Part shown: in pieces, positions 1 through 5,638 of the stretch | How the letters are laid out: every line of letters begins with the position of its first letter | Numbering within the stretch: the first letter of the stretch is position 1 | Assembly (NCBI GenBank): GCA_035968095.1 | Contig: JAWQFW010000206.1 | Location: 1-9,598 of the forward strand | Direction: 5' to 3' | Length of the DNA stretch: 9,598 nt | Source: IIICB1 sp035968095 | GTDB lineage: Bacteria; Cyanobacteriota; Cyanobacteriia; Cyanobacteriales; SIO1D9 | Position numbers and translations under genes: made by a program | The notes under the pieces: generated by a model | Databases searched by the model: none | Told to the model about the DNA's origin: nothing | Seen by the model: the letters and a program-made list of their open reading frames with translations, nothing else

Positions 1-21
1 CCCCAATCCCCAGTCCCAATC
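1..21. repeat. STRR-like heptamer repeat (edge of window)
   Basis: The window opens with CCCCAAT followed by CCCCAGT and then CCCAATC, that is, two complete heptamers of the form CCCCA(A/G)T and a degraded third. Short tandem heptamers of this type are known as STRR repeats in filamentous cyanobacteria. The array may continue to the left of the window, so its true length is unknown. Confidence 0.5.
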
Positions 22-322
22 GCAGAAAAATTGAGAAAGTGTTAAGTATTGTCACCATGCCGTGATAATATTGCTTCTGGCTTGTGTTGTGACTCTTCAC
101 CGTCAGGGTCGAGTCATAACTTGAGTAAAAGCAGGACGCAAAGTGAGTAGCAGACTGATAAGTCAAACTAGAGATCCAGAAATCTAGACACTAACTTCGT
201 GTTTAGAATGGGGCGATCGCAGTTAACTGACTGCTGTCGTTGGCTGTTGATGGAGAAAAAAGCTTGAATTACCGGGAAAATTACCCAAATTCAAACCAAA
301 AAGCTCTAACCAGTAAAACTGA
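22..322. other. Non-coding leader upstream of the atp operon
   Basis: These 300 bases contain no convincing reading frame on either strand. They include one HIP1 octamer at 213-220 and a TAGAAT hexamer at 204-209 that could be a -10 element, but no good -35 element lies at a suitable distance. The operon promoter is probably somewhere here, because the operon's first gene follows directly, but I cannot place it. Confidence 0.5.
213..220. repeat. HIP1 octamer GCGATCGC (one of eleven)
   Basis: This is the palindromic HIP1 octamer that is over-represented in many cyanobacterial genomes. Further exact copies start at 2443, 3216, 3249, 4534, 5661, 5892, 7846, 8239, 8900 and 8930. Ten of the eleven lie inside genes; this one is intergenic. 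Confidence 0.9.
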
Positions 323-787
323 TTGACCAATAACCGATTAGCCGTGAATCTGTCAAACCCATCAAGTGAAACCACACCCCAAACAGACGAACTTAGCTCA
401 GAAAGTTCATCCTCATCCACAGAAAATAATTCAATGGAAGAGTTTCACCAACTGCAAAAAACCTTGTACTTGGTGACTTTAGGAATGAGCGTAATAATTT
501 TTATCTCAGTTTGGGTTTTTTACTCCCTAAACACTGGTTTAAATTATGCGATCGGCGCGTGCGCGGGTATGGTTTACTTAAAAATGTTAGCCAGAGATGT
601 ACAACGACTGGGTGTCCAAAAAAACCGACTTGGTTCTGGTCGATTAGCACCTTTCATCGGGCTAATTGTCTTAGCAACCCAATTACAAAAGTTGCAAATT
701 TTGCCGATATTTCTGGGATTTATGACTTATAAAGCCGCCATTCTCGTCTACGTGCTGCAAACCACAATTGTACCAGCGCAAAAGTAG
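323..787 (+). CDS. atp1: ATP synthase subunit I (Atp1)
   Basis: This is the small membrane protein that heads cyanobacterial atp operons; in other bacteria the family helps assemble the c-ring and is not part of the finished enzyme. From residue 38 the sequence reads MEEFHQLQKTLYLVTLGMSV, then shows about four hydrophobic segments (roughly 48-67, 73-89, 108-126 and 127-147) and the motif YLKMLARDVQRLG typical of cyanobacterial members. The longest frame starts at TTG 323 and gives 154 residues, with a Ser/Thr/Glu-rich N-terminal stretch of 37 residues. The ATG at 434 would give 117 residues, closer to the core of the family. GTG 344 is a third option. None has a clear ribosome binding site, so the start is unsettled. 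The family and the operon position are secure. Confidence 0.85.
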   Translation: MTNNRLAVNLSNPSSETTPQTDELSSESSSSSTENNSMEEFHQLQKTLYLVTLGMSVIIFISVWVFYSLNTGLNYAIGACAGMVYLKMLARDVQRLGVQKNRLGSGRLAPFIGLIVLATQLQKLQILPIFLGFMTYKAAILVYVLQTTIVPAQK

Positions 788-830
788 CTTGATAAACTAT
801 ACTTGAGAAATTTTTGCTTCACGTTGTCTC

Positions 831-850
831 GCTCTCTAGGTAAATAGAGC
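831..850 (+). repeat. Small inverted repeat at the atpB ribosome binding region
   Basis: GCTCT (831-835) can pair with AGAGC (846-850), or alternatively CTCTA (834-838) with TAGAG (845-849). In both forms the TAGG that is the only purine-rich site before the atpB ATG at 854 falls wholly or mostly in the loop. The stems are only five base pairs, so this may be chance. Confidence 0.3.
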
Positions 851-853
851 CGC

Positions 854-1609
854 ATGGAAATAATAGATGGTTTAAATGCAATAATTAGTTTGCCTCTCGC
901 AGAATTAGAAGTTGGTAAACACTTTTATTGGGAAATCGGCAACATCAAACTCCACGGACAGGTATTTCTGACCTCTTGGATAGTAATTGCCATTCTCTTG
1001 ATTGCTTCCATCCTGGCAACGAGAAATATCAAGAGAATTCCCAGTGGAATCCAAAATTTTATGGAATATGCTCTAGAATTTGTTCGAGAGCTAGCAAGAA
1101 ACCAAATTGGGGACAAAGAGTATCGACCTTGGGTGCCATTTGTCGGTACATTATTTTTGTTTATCTTTGTCTCCAACTGGTCTGGGGCGCTTGTACCTTG
1201 GAAACTGTTAGAAATTCCTAACAGTGAGTTAGCAGCACCAACCAACGACATTAATACAACTGTCGCCTTGGCGCTATTAACATCCTTGGCATATTTTTAT
1301 GCAGGATTTAGCAAGCGTGGTTTAGGATACTTGAAAAAGTATATTGAGCCAACCCCAATTTTGTTGCCGATTAATATTTTGGAAGATTTTACCAAGCCCC
1401 TCTCCCTAAGTTTCCGTCTCTTTGGTAATATCTTAGCGGACGAATTAGTCGTAGCAGTATTAGTGTTACTGGTTCCCCTATTTATACCTTTGCCAGTAAT
1501 GGCTTTAGGGTTATTTACCAGTGCAATCCAAGCACTAATTTTTGCCACCTTAGCAGCCGCTTACATTGGAGAGGCGATTGAGGGGCATGGTGGAGAAGAG
1601 CATGAGTAA
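854..1609 (+). CDS. atpB: F-type ATP synthase subunit a
   Basis: Subunit a is the membrane stator of Fo; together with the c-ring it forms the two proton half-channels in the thylakoid and plasma membrane. The 251-residue product is of normal cyanobacterial length. Its N-terminal part PLAELEVGKHFYWEIGN matches the family, followed by several membrane helices. The segment SFRLFGNILADELV contains the essential arginine at residue 188, equivalent to the chloroplast Arg189 that faces the c-ring carboxylate. The C-terminal helix ends with AAAYIGEAIEGHGGEEHE. The ATG start fits the family N-terminus; the Shine-Dalgarno signal is weak. The gap to atp1 is 66 bases. In chloroplast-style naming this gene is atpI. 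Confidence 0.97.
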   Translation: MEIIDGLNAIISLPLAELEVGKHFYWEIGNIKLHGQVFLTSWIVIAILLIASILATRNIKRIPSGIQNFMEYALEFVRELARNQIGDKEYRPWVPFVGTLFLFIFVSNWSGALVPWKLLEIPNSELAAPTNDINTTVALALLTSLAYFYAGFSKRGLGYLKKYIEPTPILLPINILEDFTKPLSLSFRLFGNILADELVVAVLVLLVPLFIPLPVMALGLFTSAIQALIFATLAAAYIGEAIEGHGGEEHE

Positions 1610-1611
1610 AC

Positions 1612-1699
1612 TTCGTTTTTAACAGTAGGTGAAAAGCTATTTTAGTTAAGCCAAAATCGGGAAATAACTAAAGTAATAGACCTACAGTTAAGAAACGAA
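1612..1699 (+). repeat. Long nested stem-loop directly after atpB
   Basis: The arm at 1612-1630 pairs with 1680-1699 over 18 base pairs, with one A/A mismatch (1624/1686) and one bulged G (1692). Inside it, 1638-1648 pairs with 1665-1675 over 11 base pairs including one G-U, of which TTTAGTTA/TAACTAAA is perfect. The apical loop is 1649-1664. The structure begins two bases after the atpB stop and has no following T-tract, so it does not look like an intrinsic terminator. It is a candidate RNA processing or stability element; that role is inferred. Confidence 0.6.
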
Positions 1700-1726
1700 A
1701 ACTCAGTCGAGTGAAGGGTGAAGAAT

Positions 1727-1779
1727 CTCTCAATAGCGAATAATTTAGTGAATTCAAGCAGATTAGAGCTATTGGTGAG
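1727..1779 (+). repeat. Second stem-loop in the atpB-atpE gap
   Basis: CAATAGC (1731-1737) is a perfect inverted repeat of GCTATTG (1768-1774). The stem extends outward by a T-G wobble (1730/1775) and, past a bulged T (1776), by CTC/GAG (1727-1729 with 1777-1779). The loop is 30 bases. It lies about 40 bases before the atpE ribosome binding site and has no T-tract. Confidence 0.45.
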
Positions 1780-1817
1780 TAAGTCGTTTTTGTTGTTGTC
1801 ATAAATTAGGTAAATCG

Positions 1818-1823
1818 AAGGAG
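1818..1823 (+). promoter_or_regulatory. Strong ribosome binding site of atpE
   Basis: AAGGAG ends eight bases before the atpE ATG at 1832. It is the best Shine-Dalgarno match at any ATP synthase gene in this window apart from GGAGG before atpH, which suits the many c subunits needed per enzyme. Confidence 0.8.
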
Positions 1824-1831
1824 AAAAAATC

Positions 1832-2077
1832 ATGGATCCATTAATTGCTGCTGCTTCCGTTGTTGCTGCATCTTTGGCTGTTGGTTTAGCAGCGATCGGT
1901 CCGGGAATCGGTCAAGGTAATGCGGCTGGTCAAGCTGTAGAAGGTATTGCCCGTCAGCCAGAAGCTGAAGGGAAAATTCGCGGTACTTTGTTGCTGTCTT
2001 TAGCATTCATGGAAGCACTAACAATTTACGGTTTAGTAGTTGCTCTCGTGCTACTGTTTGCTAATCCTTTCTCGTAA
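1832..2077 (+). CDS. atpE: F-type ATP synthase subunit c
   Basis: Subunit c is the proteolipid that oligomerises into the proton-driven rotor ring of Fo. The 81-residue protein has the exact family length and two hydrophobic hairpin helices. Helix 1 carries the glycine-rich ring-packing motif AAIGPGIGQGNAAGQA (Gly23, 25, 27, 29). The polar loop is ARQPEAEGKIRG (residues 40-51). Helix 2 holds LSLAFMEALTIYGLV with the proton-carrying glutamate at position 61. There is no leader peptide, since the family start is MDPLIAAASV. It is preceded by a strong AAGGAG site. Stem-loops lie on both sides of the gene, which may stabilise its message. In chloroplast-style naming it is atpH. Confidence 0.98.
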   Translation: MDPLIAAASVVAASLAVGLAAIGPGIGQGNAAGQAVEGIARQPEAEGKIRGTLLLSLAFMEALTIYGLVVALVLLFANPFS

Positions 2078-2081
2078 ATTT

Positions 2082-2148
2082 TAGAGTGATGGCTGGAGAG
2101 AGATTACTCAGGTAAACACAGCAATCTCTTCCAGCCATTAAAACTCTA
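2082..2148 (+). repeat. Stem-loop directly after atpE
   Basis: The left arm ATGGCTGGAGAGAGATT (2089-2105) pairs with AATCTCTTCCAGCCAT (2123-2138), with a single bulged base. An outer stem TAGAGT/ACTCTA (2082-2087 with 2143-2148) extends it. The loop is 17 bases. The structure starts five bases after the atpE stop codon. It is not followed by a run of T, so a role in message stability or partial attenuation is more likely than full termination; that is inference. Confidence 0.6.
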
Positions 2149-2164
2149 GCTCGCATCGAAATAA

Positions 2165-2179
2165 GCAAAGCAAAGCAAA
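2165..2179. repeat. Three tandem GCAAA pentamers
   Basis: GCAAA is repeated three times without interruption in the non-coding gap between the c and b' genes. It is too short to assign a role. Confidence 0.6.
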
Positions 2180-2234
2180 TTGAATTGAGTTGACAAACTG
2201 ACCCAAAGATAGGCTCAGTGGGGTCGAAAAAATT

Positions 2235-2732
2235 ATGATGCACTGGACATTTATTTTAGCAACAGAGGCAGTTGAGACAACTGTACAAGAGGGAGGGCTG
2301 TTTGATTTTGATGCGACTTTGCCCTTAATGGCAGTGCAGTTTATCATTTTGGTGGCACTGCTAAATGCGGTTTTTTATAAACCATTAGGCAAAGCAATCG
2401 ACGAACGAGCAGATTATATTCGCAAAAATATTGCTGAGGCTCGCGATCGCAAACAGAAAACTCAAAATCTAGCTCAACAACTGGAATTAGAGTTAAGAGA
2501 TGCGCGTCGTAAGTCTCAAGATGTAATTGCCGCAGCCCAAGCAGAAGCTCAGAAAGTTGCTGATGCCAAAGTTAAAGAAGCACAGCAAGAAGTACAAGCA
2601 GAGCGCGAAAAAGCGGCTCAAGAAATAGAAGCTCAGAAAGCAGAAGCGTTCAGTTCCCTCGAAGGAGAAGTGGAAGCACTTAGCAACCAAATTTTAACTA
2701 AGCTTTTGGGAGCCGAGTTGGTAAATAGGTAG
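2235..2732 (+). CDS. atpG: F-type ATP synthase subunit b'
   Basis: Subunit b' is the second, diverged b-type subunit found in photosynthetic organisms. It pairs with b to form the peripheral stalk linking Fo to F1. The N-terminal region EGGLFDFDATLPLMAVQF leads into one membrane helix (about residues 28-47), then NAVFYKPLGKAIDERADYIRKN, and then a long charged coiled coil rich in Ala, Glu, Lys and Gln to the C-terminus. EALSNQILTKLLGAELV at the end is typical of b'. Two ATGs are adjacent (2235 and 2238); MHWT from the second matches the family better. The Shine-Dalgarno signal is poor (GGGG at 2220-2223). It is also named atpF2. Confidence 0.95.
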   Translation: MMHWTFILATEAVETTVQEGGLFDFDATLPLMAVQFIILVALLNAVFYKPLGKAIDERADYIRKNIAEARDRKQKTQNLAQQLELELRDARRKSQDVIAAAQAEAQKVADAKVKEAQQEVQAEREKAAQEIEAQKAEAFSSLEGEVEALSNQILTKLLGAELVNR

Positions 2733-2754
2733 AAATGTGCTGAAGTACATTTCT
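2731..2754 (+). repeat. Perfect 8-bp hairpin at the end of the b' gene
   Basis: AGAAATGT (2731-2738) and ACATTTCT (2747-2754) are perfect inverted repeats around an eight-base loop. The left arm overlaps the last two bases of the b' stop codon. No T-tract follows. Confidence 0.45.
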
Positions 2755-2767
2755 GCACTCCTCACCA

Positions 2768-2797
2768 GAGCGAAATAGTCGCTCGCCTTCACTATTT
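2768..2797 (+). repeat. Two mutually exclusive hairpins before atpF
   Basis: GAGCGA (2768-2773) pairs perfectly with TCGCTC (2779-2784) around AATAG. Alternatively AAATAGT (2773-2779) pairs perfectly with ACTATTT (2791-2797). The two stems share bases and cannot form together. Both lie 45-75 bases upstream of the atpF start. Confidence 0.4.
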
Positions 2798-2828
2798 AAT
2801 CAAGCACAAAAGAAGTTGGAGTAGCGCC

Positions 2829-2834
2829 GGGGAG
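2829..2834 (+). promoter_or_regulatory. Ribosome binding site that decides the atpF start
   Basis: GGGGAG ends immediately before TTG 2835, which is too close to serve that codon, but lies nine bases before GTG 2844. This favours GTG 2844 as the true start of subunit b. Confidence 0.6.
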
Positions 2835-2843
2835 TTGGGGATA

Positions 2844-3383
2844 GTGATAAATTTTCTCTACCTAGCCACCGAAGCGGCAGAAGCCGCCGAAGAGGGTGGT
2901 TTTGGGTTGAATTTTGACATTTTAGAAACTAATCTGATTAACCTCGTAATCATTATCGGGGTCTTGTTCGTGTTTGGGCAGAGATTTTTAGGCAAAATGC
3001 TCGCCGAAAGACGCGCCAAAATCGAGTCAGAAATTAAGGAAGCTGAAGCCCAAGCAAAAGAAGCGGCGGCTGCTTTGGCAGATGCCCAGCAGAAGTTAGC
3101 TCAAGCTCAGGCAGAAGTAGAAAAAATTCGCACTACGGCTGAACAAACAGCCAAGAAAGCGAAAGAATCAGTTTTAGCTCAAGCAAGTACAGAAGTAGAG
3201 CGAATTAAATCAGATGCGATCGCGGATGTCAATACCGAAAAAGAACGGGCGATCGCGGAATTGAAACAGCGCGTAGCGACATTGGCGATCGAGCGTGTTG
3301 AGTCTCGGATGAAGGAAATCTTAGACGAATCGACTCAACAACAATTAATTGACCGCAGCATTGCACGGCTCGGAGGTAGCTGA
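2844..3383 (+). CDS. atpF: F-type ATP synthase subunit b
   Basis: Subunit b forms the peripheral stalk with b'. The frame is open from TTG 2835 (182 residues), but GTG 2844 has a well-spaced GGGGAG site and gives 179 residues beginning MINFLYLATEAAEAAEEGGFGLN, which resembles the short acidic N-terminus of cyanobacterial b. One membrane helix follows (NLINLVIIIGVLFVFG, about residues 31-46), then RRAKIESEIKEAEAQAKEAA and an uninterrupted Ala/Glu/Lys/Gln coiled coil. The C-terminal QQQLIDRSIARLGGS is a family signature. Two HIP1 octamers (3216 and 3249) lie in the coiled-coil coding part and encode Ala-Ile-Ala. The TGA stop shares its final A with the atpH ATG, suggesting coupled translation. 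Confidence 0.95.
   Translation: MINFLYLATEAAEAAEEGGFGLNFDILETNLINLVIIIGVLFVFGQRFLGKMLAERRAKIESEIKEAEAQAKEAAAALADAQQKLAQAQAEVEKIRTTAEQTAKKAKESVLAQASTEVERIKSDAIADVNTEKERAIAELKQRVATLAIERVESRMKEILDESTQQQLIDRSIARLGGS
3372..3376 (+). promoter_or_regulatory. Ribosome binding site of atpH inside the end of atpF
   Basis: GGAGG lies six bases before the atpH ATG at 3383 and within the last codons of atpF. With the TGATG stop/start overlap it supports coupled translation of b and delta. Confidence 0.75.
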
Positions 3384-3940
3384 TGAAAAAAAGTTTAGTA
3401 AGTGCCGAAATCGTCGAACCTTATGCCGAAGCTTTAATGTCTTTGGCGCAGCAAAGAGATTTGACCGAAAGTTTTGGCGAACAAATCCGTTCTTTACTAG
3501 ATCTACTAGAAAATTCCAGCGAACTCAACGAATTTTTGAGCAATCCAGTTGTCGAAGACGAAAACAAAAAAGCTGTAGTTCGACGTATTAGCGGGGAAGA
3601 ATTCGACCCTTTGCTGATGAACTTTTTGATGTTGCTGGTTGATAAACGGCGCATTATTTTCTTAGAAGAAATTTGTCAGCAATATCTAGAGTTACTGCGG
3701 AAGTTGAATAATGCGGTTTTAGCAGAAGTAAGCTCTGCCGCAGAATTGAACGACGCACAAAAACAAGCAGTTTCCGAAAAAGTTAAGACGATGACAGGCG
3801 CTAGCTCTGTGGAACTGAAGACAAAAATTGACCCCGATTTAATCGGTGGTGTAATTATTCGGGTCGGTTCTCAGGTTCTAGATGCTAGTATCCGAGGACA
3901 ACTGCGTCGCATTGGCTTGAGCTTAAACAGTGCAGCTTAA
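3383..3940 (+). CDS. atpH: F-type ATP synthase subunit delta
   Basis: Delta (OSCP type) caps the alpha3-beta3 head and joins it to the b/b' stalk. The 185-residue product begins MKKSLVSAEIVEPYAEALMSLAQQ, the usual N-terminal helical domain. The C-terminal signature DPDLIGGVIIRVGSQVLDASIRGQLRRI occupies about residues 150-178. The start is secure: GGAGG is well spaced and the codon overlaps the atpF stop by one base. Length and domain order are normal. In cyanobacterial literature the gene is often called atpD. Confidence 0.96.
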   Translation: MKKSLVSAEIVEPYAEALMSLAQQRDLTESFGEQIRSLLDLLENSSELNEFLSNPVVEDENKKAVVRRISGEEFDPLLMNFLMLLVDKRRIIFLEEICQQYLELLRKLNNAVLAEVSSAAELNDAQKQAVSEKVKTMTGASSVELKTKIDPDLIGGVIIRVGSQVLDASIRGQLRRIGLSLNSAA

Positions 3941-3945
3941 AATTC

Positions 3946-3970
3946 GGTAATTGTCTGGGTGGCAATTACC
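3946..3970 (+). repeat. Perfect 8-bp hairpin in the atpH-atpA gap
   Basis: GGTAATTG (3946-3953) and CAATTACC (3963-3970) form a perfect stem with a nine-base loop, five bases after the delta stop codon. No T-tract follows, so read-through into atpA is expected. Confidence 0.5.
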
Positions 3971-4025
3971 CATTCTGAGTTAGCAAATTAACCAACTATT
4001 AACTAACGTCTAACAACTAGCAAAG

Positions 4026-5543
4026 ATGATTAGCATTAGACCAGACGAAATTAGCAGCATTATTCGCCAGCAAATTGAATCCTACGACCAAGAAGTTCAG
4101 GTTTCTAATGTGGGTACGGTTCTCCAAGTAGGAGATGGTATTGCCCGGATTTACGGTCTGGACAAAGTAATGGCAAGCGAATTAGTAGAGTTTGAAGACG
4201 GTACTGTGGGTATCGCTTTGAACTTAGAAGAAGATAACGTTGGTGCGGTATTGATGGGTACGGGTCGCGAAATCCAAGAAGGTAGTAGCGTCACCGCAAC
4301 GGGAAAAATCGCTCAGATTCCCGTAGGGGATGCGATGATCGGGAGAGTTGTCGATTCTCTGGCTCGTCCGATTGATGGTAAGGGTGATATTCAAACTAGC
4401 GACAGTCGTTTGTTGGAATCTGGCGCACCAGGAATTATTGAGCGTCGTTCGGTATATGAACCAATGCAAACGGGGATTACGGCGATTGACGCGATGATTC
4501 CGATTGGTCGGGGTCAACGGGAGTTGATTATTGGCGATCGCCAAACTGGAAAAACGGCGGTAGCGGTAGATACAATCCTCAACCAAAAAGGCGGCGATGT
4601 AATTTGCGTCTACGTGGCAATCGGTCAAAAAGCTTCCACGGTGGCTCAGATTGTCGGTGTCCTCGAAGAAAGAGGCGCAATGGACTACACAATCGTGGTT
4701 GCAGCGAATGCTAACGACCCCGCTACTCTGCAATACCTCGCACCTTACACGGGCGCAACTTTGGCAGAATACTTTATGTATAAAGGTAAGGCGACGTTGG
4801 TAATTTACGATGACTTGTCTAAGCAAGCACAAGCTTATCGCCAAATGTCGTTGTTGTTGCGTCGTCCTCCCGGACGCGAAGCTTATCCTGGAGATGTATT
4901 CTACCTCCACTCTCGTTTGTTAGAGCGGGCAGCGAAACTGAGTAACGAGTTGGGCGAAGGAAGTATGACTGCCCTACCGATTATTGAAACTCAGGCTGGT
5001 GACGTTTCTGCTTATATTCCCACCAACGTAATTTCGATTACTGACGGTCAGATTTTCTTGTCTTCCGACTTGTTTAATGCTGGTTTCCGTCCGGCAATTA
5101 ACGCGGGGATTTCCGTATCTCGCGTTGGTTCGGCAGCACAAACCAAGGCGATGAAACAAGTAGCTGGAAAATTGAAGCTAGAATTGGCTCAGTTTGCGGA
5201 ATTAGAAGCATTTTCTCAGTTTGCTTCGGATTTGGATAAAGCAACTCAAGACCAATTGGCACGAGGTCAGCGCTTACGGGAAGTTTTGAAGCAACCGCAA
5301 TATTCGCCTTTATCGGTAGCAGAACAAGTAGCGATCGTTTATGCGGGAATTAACGGTTATCTCGATGAGATTGAGTCGGAAAAAGTAACTGCTTTCACCC
5401 AAGGAATGCGAGATTACCTGAAAACTAGCAAGCAGAAGTTTATCGAGATTATCAACACTGAGAAGAAGTTGACTGACGAAGCTGAAAATCTGCTCAAAGA
5501 AGCAATTAAGGAATACAAACAAACCTTCGCAGCTTCAGCGTAA
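4026..5543 (+). CDS. atpA: F-type ATP synthase subunit alpha
   Basis: Alpha carries the non-catalytic nucleotide sites of the F1 head and contributes the arginine finger to the catalytic beta sites. The 505-residue protein starts MISIRPDEISSIIRQQIESY, the standard cyanobacterial N-terminus. The order is a beta-barrel domain (to about residue 95), the nucleotide-binding domain and a helical C-terminal domain. The Walker A motif GDRQTGKT covers residues 170-177 with Lys176, and the Walker B end LVIYDD holds Asp262 and Asp263. The family signature NAGISVSRVGSAAQ contains the arginine finger at residue 366. No residues are missing. There is no clear Shine-Dalgarno site before ATG 4026. The partner beta subunit is not in this window. 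Confidence 0.98.
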   Translation: MISIRPDEISSIIRQQIESYDQEVQVSNVGTVLQVGDGIARIYGLDKVMASELVEFEDGTVGIALNLEEDNVGAVLMGTGREIQEGSSVTATGKIAQIPVGDAMIGRVVDSLARPIDGKGDIQTSDSRLLESGAPGIIERRSVYEPMQTGITAIDAMIPIGRGQRELIIGDRQTGKTAVAVDTILNQKGGDVICVYVAIGQKASTVAQIVGVLEERGAMDYTIVVAANANDPATLQYLAPYTGATLAEYFMYKGKATLVIYDDLSKQAQAYRQMSLLLRRPPGREAYPGDVFYLHSRLLERAAKLSNELGEGSMTALPIIETQAGDVSAYIPTNVISITDGQIFLSSDLFNAGFRPAINAGISVSRVGSAAQTKAMKQVAGKLKLELAQFAELEAFSQFASDLDKATQDQLARGQRLREVLKQPQYSPLSVAEQVAIVYAGINGYLDEIESEKVTAFTQGMRDYLKTSKQKFIEIINTEKKLTDEAENLLKEAIKEYKQTFAASA

Positions 5544-5545
5544 GT

Positions 5546-5604
5546 AGTTAGTAGTTAGTGGTTAGTAGTTAGTGGTGAACTCACCAAAAAAACTAACTAC
5601 TAAC
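5546..5604 (+). repeat. GTAGTTA-type repeats and stem-loop in the atpA-atpC gap
   Basis: Just after the atpA stop, GTTAGTAGTTAGT-like units recur several times. The copy at 5561-5573 is a perfect 13-base inverted repeat of 5592-5604 (ACTAACTACTAAC). A second stem GGTGA/TCACC (5574-5578 with 5581-5585) stacks inside it, with six unpaired A residues (5586-5591) on one side. There is no T-tract on the + strand after it. The gap is 95 bases. Confidence 0.6.
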
Positions 5605-5638
5605 TCCTAGCCAAGAATAACTAACCAAGGATAAAGTT

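Noticed and set aside
64..71. GATAATAT as a -10 element for the atp operon
   Set aside because: The nearest -35-like hexamer, TTGTCA at 49-54, is only nine bases away, which is too close. It also lies over 250 bases from the first gene.
511..732. Overlapping + frame inside the subunit I gene
   Set aside because: It is in another frame of a recognised gene, starts mid-gene without a ribosome binding site and resembles no protein family.
2190..2195. Perfect -35 hexamer TTGACA upstream of the b' gene
   Set aside because: No acceptable -10 element lies 15-19 bases downstream; the sequence there is AGGCTCAG. A promoter cannot be supported.
2200..2225. GACCC/GGGTC pairing before the b' start
   Set aside because: Only five base pairs with a 16-base loop; too weak to claim as a regulatory hairpin although it covers the GGGG near the start.
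4224..4910. Open reading frame of 228 codons on the minus strand
   Set aside because: It lies wholly within atpA, which is strongly conserved in the + frame. The minus-strand product has no recognisable family features and is a shadow of atpA.
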